Origin: Methanobacterium sp. BRmetb2
GTDB lineage: Archaea; Methanobacteriota; Methanobacteria; Methanobacteriales; Methanobacteriaceae
DNA: 64,000 nucleotides
Direction: 5' to 3'
NCBI GenBank assembly: GCA_003491285.1
Contig: CP022705.1
Location: forward strand, 617,501-681,500
The translations under genes and the position numbers were made by a program. Shown piece by piece: positions 49,918 to 59,258 of the stretch (positions are counted from its first letter, which is position 1; each line of letters opens with the position of its first letter). The notes beneath the pieces are model-generated. The model was given only the letters and a program-made list of their open reading frames with translations. It made no database searches and was not told the origin of the DNA.

Positions 49918-50167
49918 AGTTAATTATTAAACTTTCACATATTTTAGAAATTTTTGGTGTAGCTTAATAATTATTAAATTTTTTATTGATTATGGTATTT
50001 ATTTTTTGTTTTTATGAATTTAGGGGATAATTGTCTTTTTTTGGTTTTCCGTTGACAAAAAATAAAGTTTTCAATAATAAAATAAATATTTAATAATTTA
50101 AATAGTATTAAATATATGTAATATAATATTATTATTGATATAATAAAAATGATTTTTTGGTGATGGG
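49918..50167. other. Divergent AT-rich promoter gap
   Basis: About 250 very AT-rich bases separate the decarboxylase and signal peptidase genes and would hold both promoters. No gene is seen; TTTAATAATTTAAATAG near 50087-50105 is a TATA-like stretch. Confidence 0.35.
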
Positions 50168-50608
50168 ATGGATGTTACTAAACGTAAATATCAGGAAATA
50201 CTTATTTATCTTAGTATTATTGTAATAGCTCTTTTTTGTAGTCAGCACATGAATGTTGTGGTTTCTAAAAGCATGGAACCTGTACTGTACCGGGGAGATA
50301 TTGTTATAATTGAAAAAACTAATTTTATAGGTCTAAATGAATTTAATATCGGTGATATAGAAGTGGGGGATATTGTAGTTTATGATGCAGTTTGGTTTAA
50401 TGATGGGCCAGTAATACATCGGGTTATTGGTTCTAACATAGACGGTAAAGGAAATAAATATTATATTATTAAAGGTGATAATAACCATGCACCAGATCCA
50501 ATGGTAGTTTACCCCACTCAAATTAGGGCAAAAGTTGTCAAAATTAGTGATAAACTATTAATCATACCCCAATTAGGACAGATAATCTTAGCATTAAAAG
50601 GTTTATGA
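50168..50608 (+). CDS. Signal peptidase I, archaeal type
   Basis: This 146-residue membrane peptidase has one N-terminal helix (IYLSIIVIALFCSQ) and the catalytic serine in VVVSKSMEPVLYRGD (Ser35). The histidine in GPVIHRVIG replaces the bacterial lysine, and KGDNNHAPDP gives the aspartate. This Ser-His-Asp arrangement is the archaeal/ER type. It cuts signal peptides from exported proteins. GGTGATGGG lies upstream of the ATG. It may serve the secreted proteins nearby, such as the one at 51189. Confidence 0.92.
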   Translation: MDVTKRKYQEILIYLSIIVIALFCSQHMNVVVSKSMEPVLYRGDIVIIEKTNFIGLNEFNIGDIEVGDIVVYDAVWFNDGPVIHRVIGSNIDGKGNKYYIIKGDNNHAPDPMVVYPTQIRAKVVKISDKLLIIPQLGQIILALKGL

Positions 50609-50626
50609 TAATAAAAATTCATATAT

Positions 50627-51055
50627 TCATTTATTTTTGAATTGAACCAGATTATACCCGATAAATCCAGCAAAAACGCCATTTAACATTTGAAAGATCA
50701 AATTAGGAATTATATAGTAATAGAAAATATCAATGGTGAATATATCCATAGGAATACTGCTGGATGTTAACTGAATTAACAGTGCAAAGAATATTATAAT
50801 CAATAAAGTAACTACTTCTCCAAAAAACCCTATGAAAATACCGCTAACTAAACTTTTTTTAAGATTAGCATTTAATAATAAGGAAACTCCGATACTTGCT
50901 AAAAAAACTAATAAAAATGTGATAAAAGTATCTAAATTTACAAAAATTGTCACGTTTGGGAAAATTAATTCTATAACTGCTCCAATCTGCCATAATAATG
51001 TAAAAATTGTGGGAATACTTACCCCTATTATTAACACTTTAAAATTTAATTTCAT
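50627..51055 (-). CDS. Multi-pass membrane protein of unknown function
   Basis: This 142-residue protein has four predicted membrane segments (about residues 5-27, 38-60, 72-95, 115-136) and no polar motif of note. GIFIGFFGEVVTLLIIIFFA in helix 3 and IPNLIFQMLNGVFAGFIGYN in helix 4 are its most regular parts. The 3' end faces the signal peptidase gene. No family is recognised. Confidence 0.6.
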   Translation of the reverse strand: MKLNFKVLIIGVSIPTIFTLLWQIGAVIELIFPNVTIFVNLDTFITFLLVFLASIGVSLLLNANLKKSLVSGIFIGFFGEVVTLLIIIFFALLIQLTSSSIPMDIFTIDIFYYYIIPNLIFQMLNGVFAGFIGYNLVQFKNK

Positions 51056-51188
51056 AAAAAATCACCACCACGAAAATTATTAAGGTAGTTAGTAATAAAT
51101 TTTATTATTAATATATTACTAATAAATTTTATAAACTTTATTTTATTATTTTTTATTAATTTAGTAATAATTAAAGTGGAGGAACAAT

Positions 51189-51518
51189 ATGAAAAAAGGA
51201 GCTATATTTTGTATAATCATAATAGCTATTGGGCTTTTATGTGTATCCCCTGTATCTGCACGAACGGTTTCTGTAAAGGTATCAAAATATAATATTAATA
51301 AAGCGAGCTCAGCAGTGACTCCTTACATTGATATTGGATACTGGCATTATGGATCCTATTCAATAAAAGGCAGTATTTACTATAAGTACAATGGAAATCG
51401 AAAATGGCAGTATGCAGATAGTGGAACTATTTTACCAACATTTTCAAGGTATTGGGGCTGGAGATTCAAAGCACCGTATATATACACCTGGAAATTTACA
51501 GGGACAGCGTATTTTTAA
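51189..51518 (+). CDS. Small secreted protein
   Basis: This 109-residue protein has a signal peptide (KKGAIFCIIIIAIGLLCVSP, likely cut after VSA). An aromatic-rich domain follows with many Tyr and Trp (GYWHYGSYSIKGSIYYKYNG, RKWQYADSGT, RYWGWRFKAPYIYTWKF). It has no cysteines after the signal sequence. The beta-rich pattern could be a cell-surface or toxin-like domain. GGAGGA lies eight bases upstream of the ATG. No family is recognised. Confidence 0.65.
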   Translation: MKKGAIFCIIIIAIGLLCVSPVSARTVSVKVSKYNINKASSAVTPYIDIGYWHYGSYSIKGSIYYKYNGNRKWQYADSGTILPTFSRYWGWRFKAPYIYTWKFTGTAYF

Positions 51519-51688
51519 GTATTGAGTAATTTAAAAATTAAATTACTCTTTTAACTTTTAAAAGATATTAAATTCTATAAATAAACTTTATGAATTAAAC
51601 AGTTTAAAATTAATACTTACTTCTTTTAACTATTAGTAAAATTGAATAAACTGTAAAAAAATAAAAATAAAGAAAAAATAAGCTCTAA

Positions 51689-52453
51689 TTACATCAAGCT
51701 CTGTTCTTTCTTACTGAAGATAAAAGCAGATATAAATATCATCAATAAGGCAAAGCCAAAAACTACAATAACATTAATATACAATGGAAGAGTAGATGTT
51801 CCTAAAATAGTGTACCTTAAAGCATCAACTCCATAAGTAAGTGGATTTAAATAGACAGCAAATTGAAGCCATGATGGAAGTCCAGTTATGGGGAATAATG
51901 CTCCACTTAAAAGGAACATTGGTAATACTATAAAGCTCAATATAAGGTTAAATCCTTCCATACTATCTGTAAAAGATGCGATAAGCAAACCTAAGCTTGC
52001 AAGACCCAATGAAATCATCACAATCAATATAGTACTAACCAAAAAACAGAGTGGAGTCATTTGGATTCCCACTATAAATGACAGTACTAATAGTATTACT
52101 CCCTGGATTAACGAGGCCGTGCTTATTCCCAGGGCTTTACCCATTACTATAGATGGTCTGGATATTGGTGCCACAAGTATTTCCTTTAAAAAACCGTATT
52201 GACGGTCAATAATCACGGAAACACCAGAAAAAACGGATGTAAAAAGTATGGTTTGACCTATAATGCCTGGAAAGATAAATTGTTGGTATCCCCCAGCCAT
52301 TCCACCAAATCTAACAGCAGAACCTAAACCGGTTCCAAAGATAATAAGCCACAATAAAGGAGTTACCACTGAAGTCACTATTCTTGAACGATATCGGATG
52401 TATCTCTTGGTTTCCCGAAGCCATATGGTGAATATTCCTTCCCAATCACTCAT
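51689..52453 (-). CDS. ABC-2 type exporter permease
   Basis: This 254-residue protein has six predicted membrane helices and the ABC-2 pattern: RSRIVTSVVTPLLWLIIFGT, VSVIIDRQYGFLKEILVAPI with the conserved RExG-like turn, and GALFPITGLPSWLQFAVYLN before the last helices. It is the permease partner of the ATPase gene whose stop overlaps its start at base 52453. Together they resemble DrrAB-type exporters of drugs or lipids. Confidence 0.93.
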   Translation of the reverse strand: MSDWEGIFTIWLRETKRYIRYRSRIVTSVVTPLLWLIIFGTGLGSAVRFGGMAGGYQQFIFPGIIGQTILFTSVFSGVSVIIDRQYGFLKEILVAPISRPSIVMGKALGISTASLIQGVILLVLSFIVGIQMTPLCFLVSTILIVMISLGLASLGLLIASFTDSMEGFNLILSFIVLPMFLLSGALFPITGLPSWLQFAVYLNPLTYGVDALRYTILGTSTLPLYINVIVVFGFALLMIFISAFIFSKKEQSLM

Positions 52454-53394
52454 TATCTCTCCCCCTGTATACTGGAACCAGTATAATTAATGAAAACATC
52501 TTCCAAATTGGGGTGTTCCAGTTCAACTGATTGAATCTGGACTCCAATTTTACTTGCAAATTCTACAACATCAGTAACTAAATTTTCCCCCCGTTCAACC
52601 ATTAATTTTATCTCAGAATCAACCTGAAATATGTCCTTAACAAATTCCAGATTTTTAGCATTTTTGATGAACTTCTCTGAATCATCAACAATAACAGTTA
52701 TGGTATCTGCTTTTAATTTCCTTTTAAGATTACGTGGCGAATCTGATGTTATTATCTGACCACTGTTAATTATTGCTACCTCATCACATAGCTTATCTGC
52801 TTCTTCCATGTAATGGGTGGTCATTAAAACAGTTATATCCTCGTTTTTATTCAAGTTTTCAATGTAATCCCAAATACTTTCCCTGGTCTGAGGATCCAAG
52901 CCCAGAGTTGGTTCATCTAAGAATAATACCTTAGGGTAATGGATCAATCCCCGGCCAATTTCCAATCTTCTTTTCATTCCACCAGAGTATGTTTTTACAT
53001 ACTCGTCAGCTTTTTTCCCTAGTGCTATTAATTCAAGAATTTCGTCTATGCGTGTACTCCGAAGGTCCTTGGGCACCCCATACAATGATGCGTGCATTTC
53101 CAGGTGCTCCCTGCCAGTTAAAATATCGTCTAAAGCCCGTGACTGGAATACTATTCCAATGGATCTTCTAACTTCAGTAGGATTTTTCACCACATCAAAA
53201 CCGTTTACATGTGCTTTACCTGAAGAAGGGTGCAAAATAGTACATAACATTGAAATTAAAGTTGTTTTACCCGCCCCATTTGGACCTAAAACACCATAAA
53301 CACTATTTTTTGGTACTTGAAGATTCACTGAATCAACTGCAGTGAAATCATCATATTTTTTGGTTATATCCCATGTTTCAATTATATTATCCAT
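52453..53394 (-). CDS. ABC-2 type exporter ATPase (DrrA-like)
   Basis: This protein of about 313 residues has Walker A VLGPNGAGKTTLISML, signature YSGGMKRRLEIGRGL, Walker B VLFLDEPTLGLDPQTR and switch VLMTTHYMEEADKLCDE. The C-terminal region past residue 225 is the usual DrrA extension. ATG 53394 is preferred over GTG 53403, though neither has a strong site. The last base overlaps the permease start, indicating coupling. No dedicated regulator is adjacent. Confidence 0.94.
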   Translation of the reverse strand: MDNIIETWDITKKYDDFTAVDSVNLQVPKNSVYGVLGPNGAGKTTLISMLCTILHPSSGKAHVNGFDVVKNPTEVRRSIGIVFQSRALDDILTGREHLEMHASLYGVPKDLRSTRIDEILELIALGKKADEYVKTYSGGMKRRLEIGRGLIHYPKVLFLDEPTLGLDPQTRESIWDYIENLNKNEDITVLMTTHYMEEADKLCDEVAIINSGQIITSDSPRNLKRKLKADTITVIVDDSEKFIKNAKNLEFVKDIFQVDSEIKLMVERGENLVTDVVEFASKIGVQIQSVELEHPNLEDVFINYTGSSIQGER

Positions 53395-53562
53395 TACACA
53401 CACAGCCTTGAATTAATACGAAATATTGACATTTAACATATTAATTAATAATTAATTTCTTCTATAATAAAGATAATATACAATACCAACATAAAAATTG
53501 GGAGTAATTAGCTGAAATGATTTTATTACAAAATTGTTAATTTTTTTAGAAGGGGTGTGGAA

Positions 53563-54930
53563 ATGATATTTGAAATAATAAAATCTGAGGGAATTGCACA
53601 TAAATCATATTTTATTGGTTCTAAGGGAAATGCAGCAGTAATAGATCCTAGAAGAGACGTGGATACATACCTGGATGTTGCCACTTCTAATAATATGAAG
53701 ATTACCCATATTTTTGAAACTCACCGCAACGAGGATTATATAATTGGGTCTTTGGAACTTGCAGATGTTACTGGTGCAGAAATATATCACGGATCCAAAA
53801 TGGATTTTCTTTATGGGACTCCCATCTATGACGGAGACATTTTTAAGATAGGATCACTTGAATTAGAGGTACTGGAAACCCCAGGACATACACATGAAAG
53901 TGTATCAATATCTTTAACTGATAAAACATCATCAGATGAACCTTACATGATTTTTACTGGAGACGCATTATTTGCTGGAGAGGTAGGTAGAACTGACCTT
54001 CTGGGGGAAAAAGAAGCACCAGAAATGGCTGAATTTTTATACAGCAGCCTATATGAAAAAATCTTGCCTCTGGGAGATAATGTAATTGTTTGCCCTGCCC
54101 ATGGGGCTGGATCAGTTTGCGGATCAGACCTGCGAGATCAGGACATTACCACCATTGGTTACGAGAAAAAAACAAACCCTATGCTTCAATTAACTAAAGA
54201 AAAATTCATTAAAAGTAAAACCGAAGAAAAAATTTACACTCCCCCTTATTTCAAAGTAATGGAAGTTAATAATTTAAATGGTCCCCATATTATGGAAAGA
54301 CTCCCCTACTGTCATCCACTTAAACCTGTGGAAATAAAAAAATTAACAAAAAAAGGAGCTCAATTAGTAGATATAAGGAAACCGACCAGTTTTGGAGGGG
54401 GCCATATACCCCAAACCATAAACATCTGGAGGGAAGGATTCTCAGCATTTGTCGGATATTTCCTTAACTATGAAGATCCAATAATCATAATCAACGACAA
54501 CGAAGGTTATATAAATGATATCACCCGTCAGCTGGTAAGACTGGGGTATGATAACATATACGGTTATCTGGCAGGCGGTTTTCCAGCATGGTACATGGCT
54601 GCCCAACAAGTAGATAAATTAGATATGTGGTCTGTTCACCAGTTGAAAAAGGCGCTGGACCAGAAGGAAGATATTTTTCTGCTGGATGTTCGAAAAATTA
54701 ACGATTATGAAAAGGTGCATCTAGAAGGATCCCACCCAATCTGGGTGGGCCATATAAATCAGCACCTGGAAGAGATTCCTCAAGATAAGCACGTTGTGGT
54801 ATATTGTGATTCTGGATACAAGTCAACGATTGCCTGCAGTATTCTTAAAAAGAATGGTTACTCCCAGTTGAGCAGTGTGCTAGGGAGTATGGGGGCCTGG
54901 TTAAAAGCAGATTATCCCGTGTTAAAATGA
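53563..54930 (+). CDS. MBL-fold protein with two rhodanese domains
   Basis: This protein of about 455 residues resembles persulfide-dioxygenase/rhodanese fusions. The MBL metal motif is altered: the first site reads ETHRNEDYIIGS instead of THxHADH. The remaining ligands are in LETPGHTHES, FTGDALFAGEVGRTDL and VCPAHGAG. Of the two rhodanese domains, the first lacks a catalytic cysteine (IINDNEGYIND), whereas the second has VVYCDSGYKSTIA with Cys. It is likely involved in sulfane-sulfur handling. AGGGGTGTGG precedes ATG 53563. A flavin-binding protein follows 58 bases later. Confidence 0.9.
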   Translation: MIFEIIKSEGIAHKSYFIGSKGNAAVIDPRRDVDTYLDVATSNNMKITHIFETHRNEDYIIGSLELADVTGAEIYHGSKMDFLYGTPIYDGDIFKIGSLELEVLETPGHTHESVSISLTDKTSSDEPYMIFTGDALFAGEVGRTDLLGEKEAPEMAEFLYSSLYEKILPLGDNVIVCPAHGAGSVCGSDLRDQDITTIGYEKKTNPMLQLTKEKFIKSKTEEKIYTPPYFKVMEVNNLNGPHIMERLPYCHPLKPVEIKKLTKKGAQLVDIRKPTSFGGGHIPQTINIWREGFSAFVGYFLNYEDPIIIINDNEGYINDITRQLVRLGYDNIYGYLAGGFPAWYMAAQQVDKLDMWSVHQLKKALDQKEDIFLLDVRKINDYEKVHLEGSHPIWVGHINQHLEEIPQDKHVVVYCDSGYKSTIACSILKKNGYSQLSSVLGSMGAWLKADYPVLK

Positions 54931-54988
54931 AAAAAATTAATTTAATTAAAAAGTAAATAATTAATAAGAAACGGGTTAGGTGATAACT

Positions 54989-55459
54989 ATGAGCTTATAT
55001 AAAATACCTTTAATGGATAAAGAAGAGTATGATGAGTTGATAAATGAAAACTTCATGAGCAGAATCGCTTTTAATGGAGAATATCCCTATATTGCCCCAT
55101 TTTTATACGTATTCGACCAGAAGTATCTGTACTTTTTATCCACCAAGTATGGTAAGAAAATTCAACGCCTGAAAGAAAACCCTAAGGTTTCAGTGGAAAT
55201 TGAAGAGTATGCTCCTGATTTATCTGAATATAAGTTTGTTGCACTAAGAGGACATATAGTAAAAGAGACTGACGATGAAAAGAAAAAAGAGGTACGTAAA
55301 AAGTTTGCAGACCTTATTAAATCCCGTGGACTGTCTAAAAATATAATGGCTGCCCTGGGGCTTGATCCTGATGATCCACTGGCCTGTCTGGTGGAGGTAG
55401 ATAGCTCTTTCGTGTGGAAACTGGTGGATGTGAAAGAAATAATTGCTCTAAAAAATTAG
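54989..55459 (+). CDS. Pyridoxamine-5'-phosphate-oxidase-like FMN-binding protein
   Basis: This protein of about 156 residues has a split-barrel flavin fold: SRIAFNGEYPYIAPFLYVFD, then YFLSTKYGKKIQRLKENPKV and FVALRGHIVKETDDEKK. Many such proteins are flavin-dependent reductases rather than pyridoxine enzymes. ATG 54989 has AGGTGAT just upstream. It follows the MBL-rhodanese gene in the same direction and may be co-expressed with it. Confidence 0.9.
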   Translation: MSLYKIPLMDKEEYDELINENFMSRIAFNGEYPYIAPFLYVFDQKYLYFLSTKYGKKIQRLKENPKVSVEIEEYAPDLSEYKFVALRGHIVKETDDEKKKEVRKKFADLIKSRGLSKNIMAALGLDPDDPLACLVEVDSSFVWKLVDVKEIIALKN

Positions 55460-55506
55460 ACAATTTTATTTTTATTAATGAAAATTGTAGAACAGTAGCT
55501 ACGAAG

Positions 55507-56193
55507 TTATTTCTTTTGATTTTTCATTCTACTTTGAATCTTTTCACTTTTTAATTCCCTTAATGCATCAGCTGCAATCCATTTGGCTGTTTTATTATCA
55601 ATTTCCCGAATTTTACTGGCAATTTCAATAGCCTTCTTATTGAGGTGAATATTTCTTTTCCCGATCTGTCTTAAAGCCCAATTCACTGCTTTTTTTACAA
55701 AATTTCTCTCATCACATGATTCACGGAAAATGAGGGGAAAAAGCTCTTCAAATGTATCATCTGAAGCTTTTTTATCATGAACTGCCAGAGTAGCAATCAA
55801 AGCGAAAGCAGCTCTTTTAACGAATTCTTCATCCCTCCCGCTCCACTGGTAAACCTTTTCATAAGCAAATGGAGTTTTTCTAAACAGATTCATGCAGCAC
55901 TGGTCGCAAACGGCCCACGTATCAAAGTCAAGAGCCCAATCATCCATTTGTTCTTCTGTAACAATTTTGGGGTCTTCAATCATACATGCCAGGATCATGG
56001 TCTCCTGATAACCTGCCACCCAAAGTTTCTCGGCCAAAAGGTGATCTTTCCCTGCTTTCTTCGCTATTTGCCGTAAATCAGGCATTCTTACACCATATAC
56101 CTTTTGGGAACTGATTCCGAATCGTGCCATCCCCTCCACATCTTCGGGATTGGATAATCTTTCCAGTTCATTTATGATATCATTGTAGTCCAT
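55507..56193 (-). CDS. AlkD-like DNA alkylation repair protein
   Basis: This 228-residue all-helical protein has the HEAT-like repeats of AlkD: VYGVRMPDLRQIAKKAGKDH, VAGYQETMILACMIEDPKIV, WALDFDTWAVCDQCCMNLFR and NFVKKAVNWALRQIGKRNIH. Aromatic and acidic residues needed for base recognition are in DFDTWAVCDQ. It removes alkylated bases by glycosylase action. ATG 56193 lies about 190 bases from the divergent MFS gene. Confidence 0.92.
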   Translation of the reverse strand: MDYNDIINELERLSNPEDVEGMARFGISSQKVYGVRMPDLRQIAKKAGKDHLLAEKLWVAGYQETMILACMIEDPKIVTEEQMDDWALDFDTWAVCDQCCMNLFRKTPFAYEKVYQWSGRDEEFVKRAAFALIATLAVHDKKASDDTFEELFPLIFRESCDERNFVKKAVNWALRQIGKRNIHLNKKAIEIASKIREIDNKTAKWIAADALRELKSEKIQSRMKNQKK

Positions 56194-56381
56194 TTAATAT
56201 CTCCTTGAATCCTCTTTCAAACTTCAGTTTTAAATTATTAATATTATCACTAATCTAAAAGTATATTATTATCCTAAAGATAGATTATTTAACAAGATTT
56301 GAAAAACCCTTCCGAATAGGGTGTTAATCATATTTGTGGTAACATAGAACATTAGATTAGATATATGATAGGGGGTTTTAA

Positions 56382-57782
56382 ATGCTTGAAAGTTTAAGAA
56401 ATAATCATAAACTTACCCTAATGGTAATTTCATTGGCCAGTTTCATGTCTTTTCTTGATATATCTATTGTTAATGTTTCTTTGCCTACTATGGCTAAGTT
56501 TTTCCACGTGACGACTAACGATATTTTATGGGTTATTCTTATTTATATTATTGTTTTAGGTAGTTTTTTAATTGTTTTTGGGAAATTAGCTCAACAGAAG
56601 GGTTTTAAAAAGGTTTTCTTAACTGGTTTTCTCATTTTTATCATAGGGTCAAGTTTGAGTGGAATTGCAAGCCAATTTCATGAATTGATTATTTTTAGGT
56701 TAATCCAGGCCTTTGGTGCCGCCATGTTTTCTGCTTTAACTGCTGCTATGGTTTTAAACTATCTCCCTAAAGATAAGAGGGGCAGGAATATTGGAATTAT
56801 GACCACTATAGGCTCGCTTGGTTTAGCTTTAGGCCCACTTCTAGGAGGTTTCATCACAGAATACCTCAATTTTCATTGGATATTCTTTATTAATGTCCCA
56901 ATAGGGATTTTTGGTATAATACTTGGCCAGGCCGTTCTACATGAAACTGAAAAAAAACCCGGATCCCTGGACATACCGGGAGTGGCCATATTCTTTATTG
57001 CCCAAAGTACTCTCATTTTTGCCCTCAATAAGGGGCTGGACTTCGGTTGGACTTCCATCATAATAATAGGCAGTATAATCTGCTCTGTAATATTTTGGAT
57101 ATTATTTGTTTATCACGAATCAAGGACAACTGAACCCTTAATAAATCTGAATTATTTAAAGATGAAACAGATTGCATTGGCTAATGGTGCTAATATCCTC
57201 TCTAACATGCCCTTCTCAGGGGCTATAGTCCTTTTACCTTTTTACTTTGAAGTGGTCAAGGGGATGAGTGTAGGTTATTCTGGTTTAATGTTGACCATCA
57301 TGCCTATTGCCATTTTTATTGTGGGGCCGATTTCCGGCACAATTTCTGATAAAATTTCACCTAACCGTATAACCTTGGTGGGAGGTATAATTGGAGTAAT
57401 TGCCTGCCTTATCTTAGCATCATTTAATCCTTCCAGTAGTTTGATCTATATTACAGTAGGTCTGTTGATGTTAGGGGCTTCAGTGGCCGCATTCAACCCA
57501 CCTAACACTAAATTCATACTGGCAGAAAGTCCATCTGAATACAGGGGAATAGCATCGGGGCTGGTTAACACCACTAATATGATTGGTAATGGTTTCGGAA
57601 CAGGAATTCTTGGTACTGTGGCAGCTATGGTCATTTACAATGCAGTGGGACCCAGTACTAGTGATAGATTAACTCCTGCATTGGTTTCTCAGGGACTTCA
57701 TAATGCATTCATTGTAGGGGCCTTGGCAATGGGCATTGCACTGATCCTTATAGCCATGACCAAATATAAACCAGTTAAATAA
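56382..57782 (+). CDS. MFS exporter, EmrB/QacA-like
   Basis: This 466-residue protein has about 14 membrane helices. The N-terminal LASFMSFLDISIVNVSLPTM is the motif-D1 region typical of DHA2 exporters; GKLAQQKGFKKVFLTG is motif A and GLALGPLLGGFITEYLNFHW motif C. It differs more from the other three exporters of the window than the pair at 17217/28147 do. GGGGGT lies upstream of the ATG. An ACCCT-N7-AGGGT hairpin or operator near 56305 precedes it. The substrate is unknown. Confidence 0.9.
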   Translation: MLESLRNNHKLTLMVISLASFMSFLDISIVNVSLPTMAKFFHVTTNDILWVILIYIIVLGSFLIVFGKLAQQKGFKKVFLTGFLIFIIGSSLSGIASQFHELIIFRLIQAFGAAMFSALTAAMVLNYLPKDKRGRNIGIMTTIGSLGLALGPLLGGFITEYLNFHWIFFINVPIGIFGIILGQAVLHETEKKPGSLDIPGVAIFFIAQSTLIFALNKGLDFGWTSIIIIGSIICSVIFWILFVYHESRTTEPLINLNYLKMKQIALANGANILSNMPFSGAIVLLPFYFEVVKGMSVGYSGLMLTIMPIAIFIVGPISGTISDKISPNRITLVGGIIGVIACLILASFNPSSSLIYITVGLLMLGASVAAFNPPNTKFILAESPSEYRGIASGLVNTTNMIGNGFGTGILGTVAAMVIYNAVGPSTSDRLTPALVSQGLHNAFIVGALAMGIALILIAMTKYKPVK

Positions 57783-57810
57783 ACTACATTCTTTATATAT
57801 CTAAACAATA

Positions 57811-58647
57811 CTACACATTGAACAATTTTACTGCATTTTCACCTAATATCAGTTTTTTATCCGTTTCATTGATATCTAAGCTTTTTATTCTTTCAATATC
57901 TTTTTTAGGATTTATCCATGGATAATCTGAGCCAAAAAGTATTCGATCTGCACCGATAGTCTTTATAATGTCAGCTGCATCCTCATCATCTAATGTAGTA
58001 GGATTTTGAATGTATGAAATTGCAATTGCAGTGTCGAACATTACATGAAGGAATTTATCAGCTATTTCAATGGTTTGATCCCAGAACCCGTTACCCAAAT
58101 GAGCCAGTATTAGTTTAAGATTTGGAAAATCCTCCAAAACAGTATCCCACCTTTTTGGCTCGCCGTATCGAGACGTTCCATCAATATTAACTCCAGAATG
58201 GGCTGTTATGGGTAAATTATGTTTTTCTAACCATTCGTAAACCGGCCACATCCGTTTGTCATCTGGAGCAAAGTTCTGGGCCACAGGGTGAATTTTCAAA
58301 CCCTTCATACCCCATTTGTACTTGTGTTCCAGTTCTTCAACTGGTTTTCGCCCAGTCATGGTGGGACTGACAGATATAAATGGTATAAACTGAGGATATT
58401 TAGCTGGCCGATTTTTTCCAGGCTTGGTGATGGCTACTGTCCAGAAGTTATTGTTTTTAAGTTGGTTATCTGGTGCAAAACTTACCATAACTGCTTTATC
58501 AATATTTGCCTTTTCCATTTCCATTAAATAGTCATCGGGAGTACCATAACTGTAATACCCAACACCATGTTTCTCTTTAATCATTTCCACAACCATTTTT
58601 CCAACTTCTCTTGTTGGATGCAGGTGTACATGGGAGTCAATAATCAT
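57811..58647 (-). CDS. Amidohydrolase-family TIM-barrel protein
   Basis: This 278-residue protein is of the amidohydrolase-2 type. The metal pair His-x-His is in MIIDSHVHLHPTREVG; other ligands are in GLKIHPVAQNF, LPITAHSGVN and the aspartate in ILFGSDYPWINPKKD. Its reaction is unknown; relatives hydrolyse or decarboxylate small aromatics. The stop nearly meets the end of the convergent MFS gene. It has no close partner except the DUF3795 gene 63 bases upstream on the same strand. Confidence 0.9.
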   Translation of the reverse strand: MIIDSHVHLHPTREVGKMVVEMIKEKHGVGYYSYGTPDDYLMEMEKANIDKAVMVSFAPDNQLKNNNFWTVAITKPGKNRPAKYPQFIPFISVSPTMTGRKPVEELEHKYKWGMKGLKIHPVAQNFAPDDKRMWPVYEWLEKHNLPITAHSGVNIDGTSRYGEPKRWDTVLEDFPNLKLILAHLGNGFWDQTIEIADKFLHVMFDTAIAISYIQNPTTLDDEDAADIIKTIGADRILFGSDYPWINPKKDIERIKSLDINETDKKLILGENAVKLFNV

Positions 58648-58710
58648 AATATATCCTCTACATCAATTTGTTCTCTCTAGAATAAATCATTTATTGGATT
58701 ACAGTTTTAT

Positions 58711-59121
58711 TTAAGGAGAATATTCATAACCACATTCTTTACATTTATATTTATACCATAAGATGGGTCCATTGCATTTTGGGCATTTAAATCTGTTTTT
58801 TTGATCTTCAACCCAGTTTTCTACCCCAATTTCTCTAATTTTTTTAAGATTATCGTATATTTCATGGCGATATTTGAATCTAGCTTCGCCAGGATACGAA
58901 TTTTTTAATTTTTCTATTAAAGCACAGGGAAATTCATCGCAATCAATGCATAAATTAAGATTTTTATCTTCAAAGCAGCATTTTCGAATCTTGCATCCCC
59001 ATTTACTTTTCCTTTTCTGTTTTCGGTCATCGGAACCGCACCCTAAACAGCTTTTTTTATAAGAAGGACATGCTCCGCAAAAAACTCCGCATGGAGCTGC
59101 CTCATCAGGTATTCTGCCCAT
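58711..59121 (-). CDS. DUF3795 cysteine-rich protein with zinc-ribbon tail
   Basis: This 136-residue protein has the DUF3795 cysteine pattern: APCGVFCGACPSYKKSCLGC, then WGCKIRKCCFEDKNLNLCID and CDEFPCALIEKLKNSYPGEA. The C terminus has a CxxC pair set FKCPKCNG and YKCKECGYEYSP, a zinc ribbon. Its function is not known. It is common in methanogens and clostridia. It probably precedes the amidohydrolase gene in one transcript. Confidence 0.88.
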   Translation of the reverse strand: MGRIPDEAAPCGVFCGACPSYKKSCLGCGSDDRKQKRKSKWGCKIRKCCFEDKNLNLCIDCDEFPCALIEKLKNSYPGEARFKYRHEIYDNLKKIREIGVENWVEDQKNRFKCPKCNGPILWYKYKCKECGYEYSP

Positions 59122-59258
59122 TTAAATCTCCTTTAAAATTTTTTCCATATTTTAATGGCTTTCCAGGTTAAAACCTAATAAATATCCAAAAACATGCTTA
59201 TAAATGGTGTAATAGTACTATTTTCAAATTTTTTTGTTCATTTTTTTCCACTCTAATA

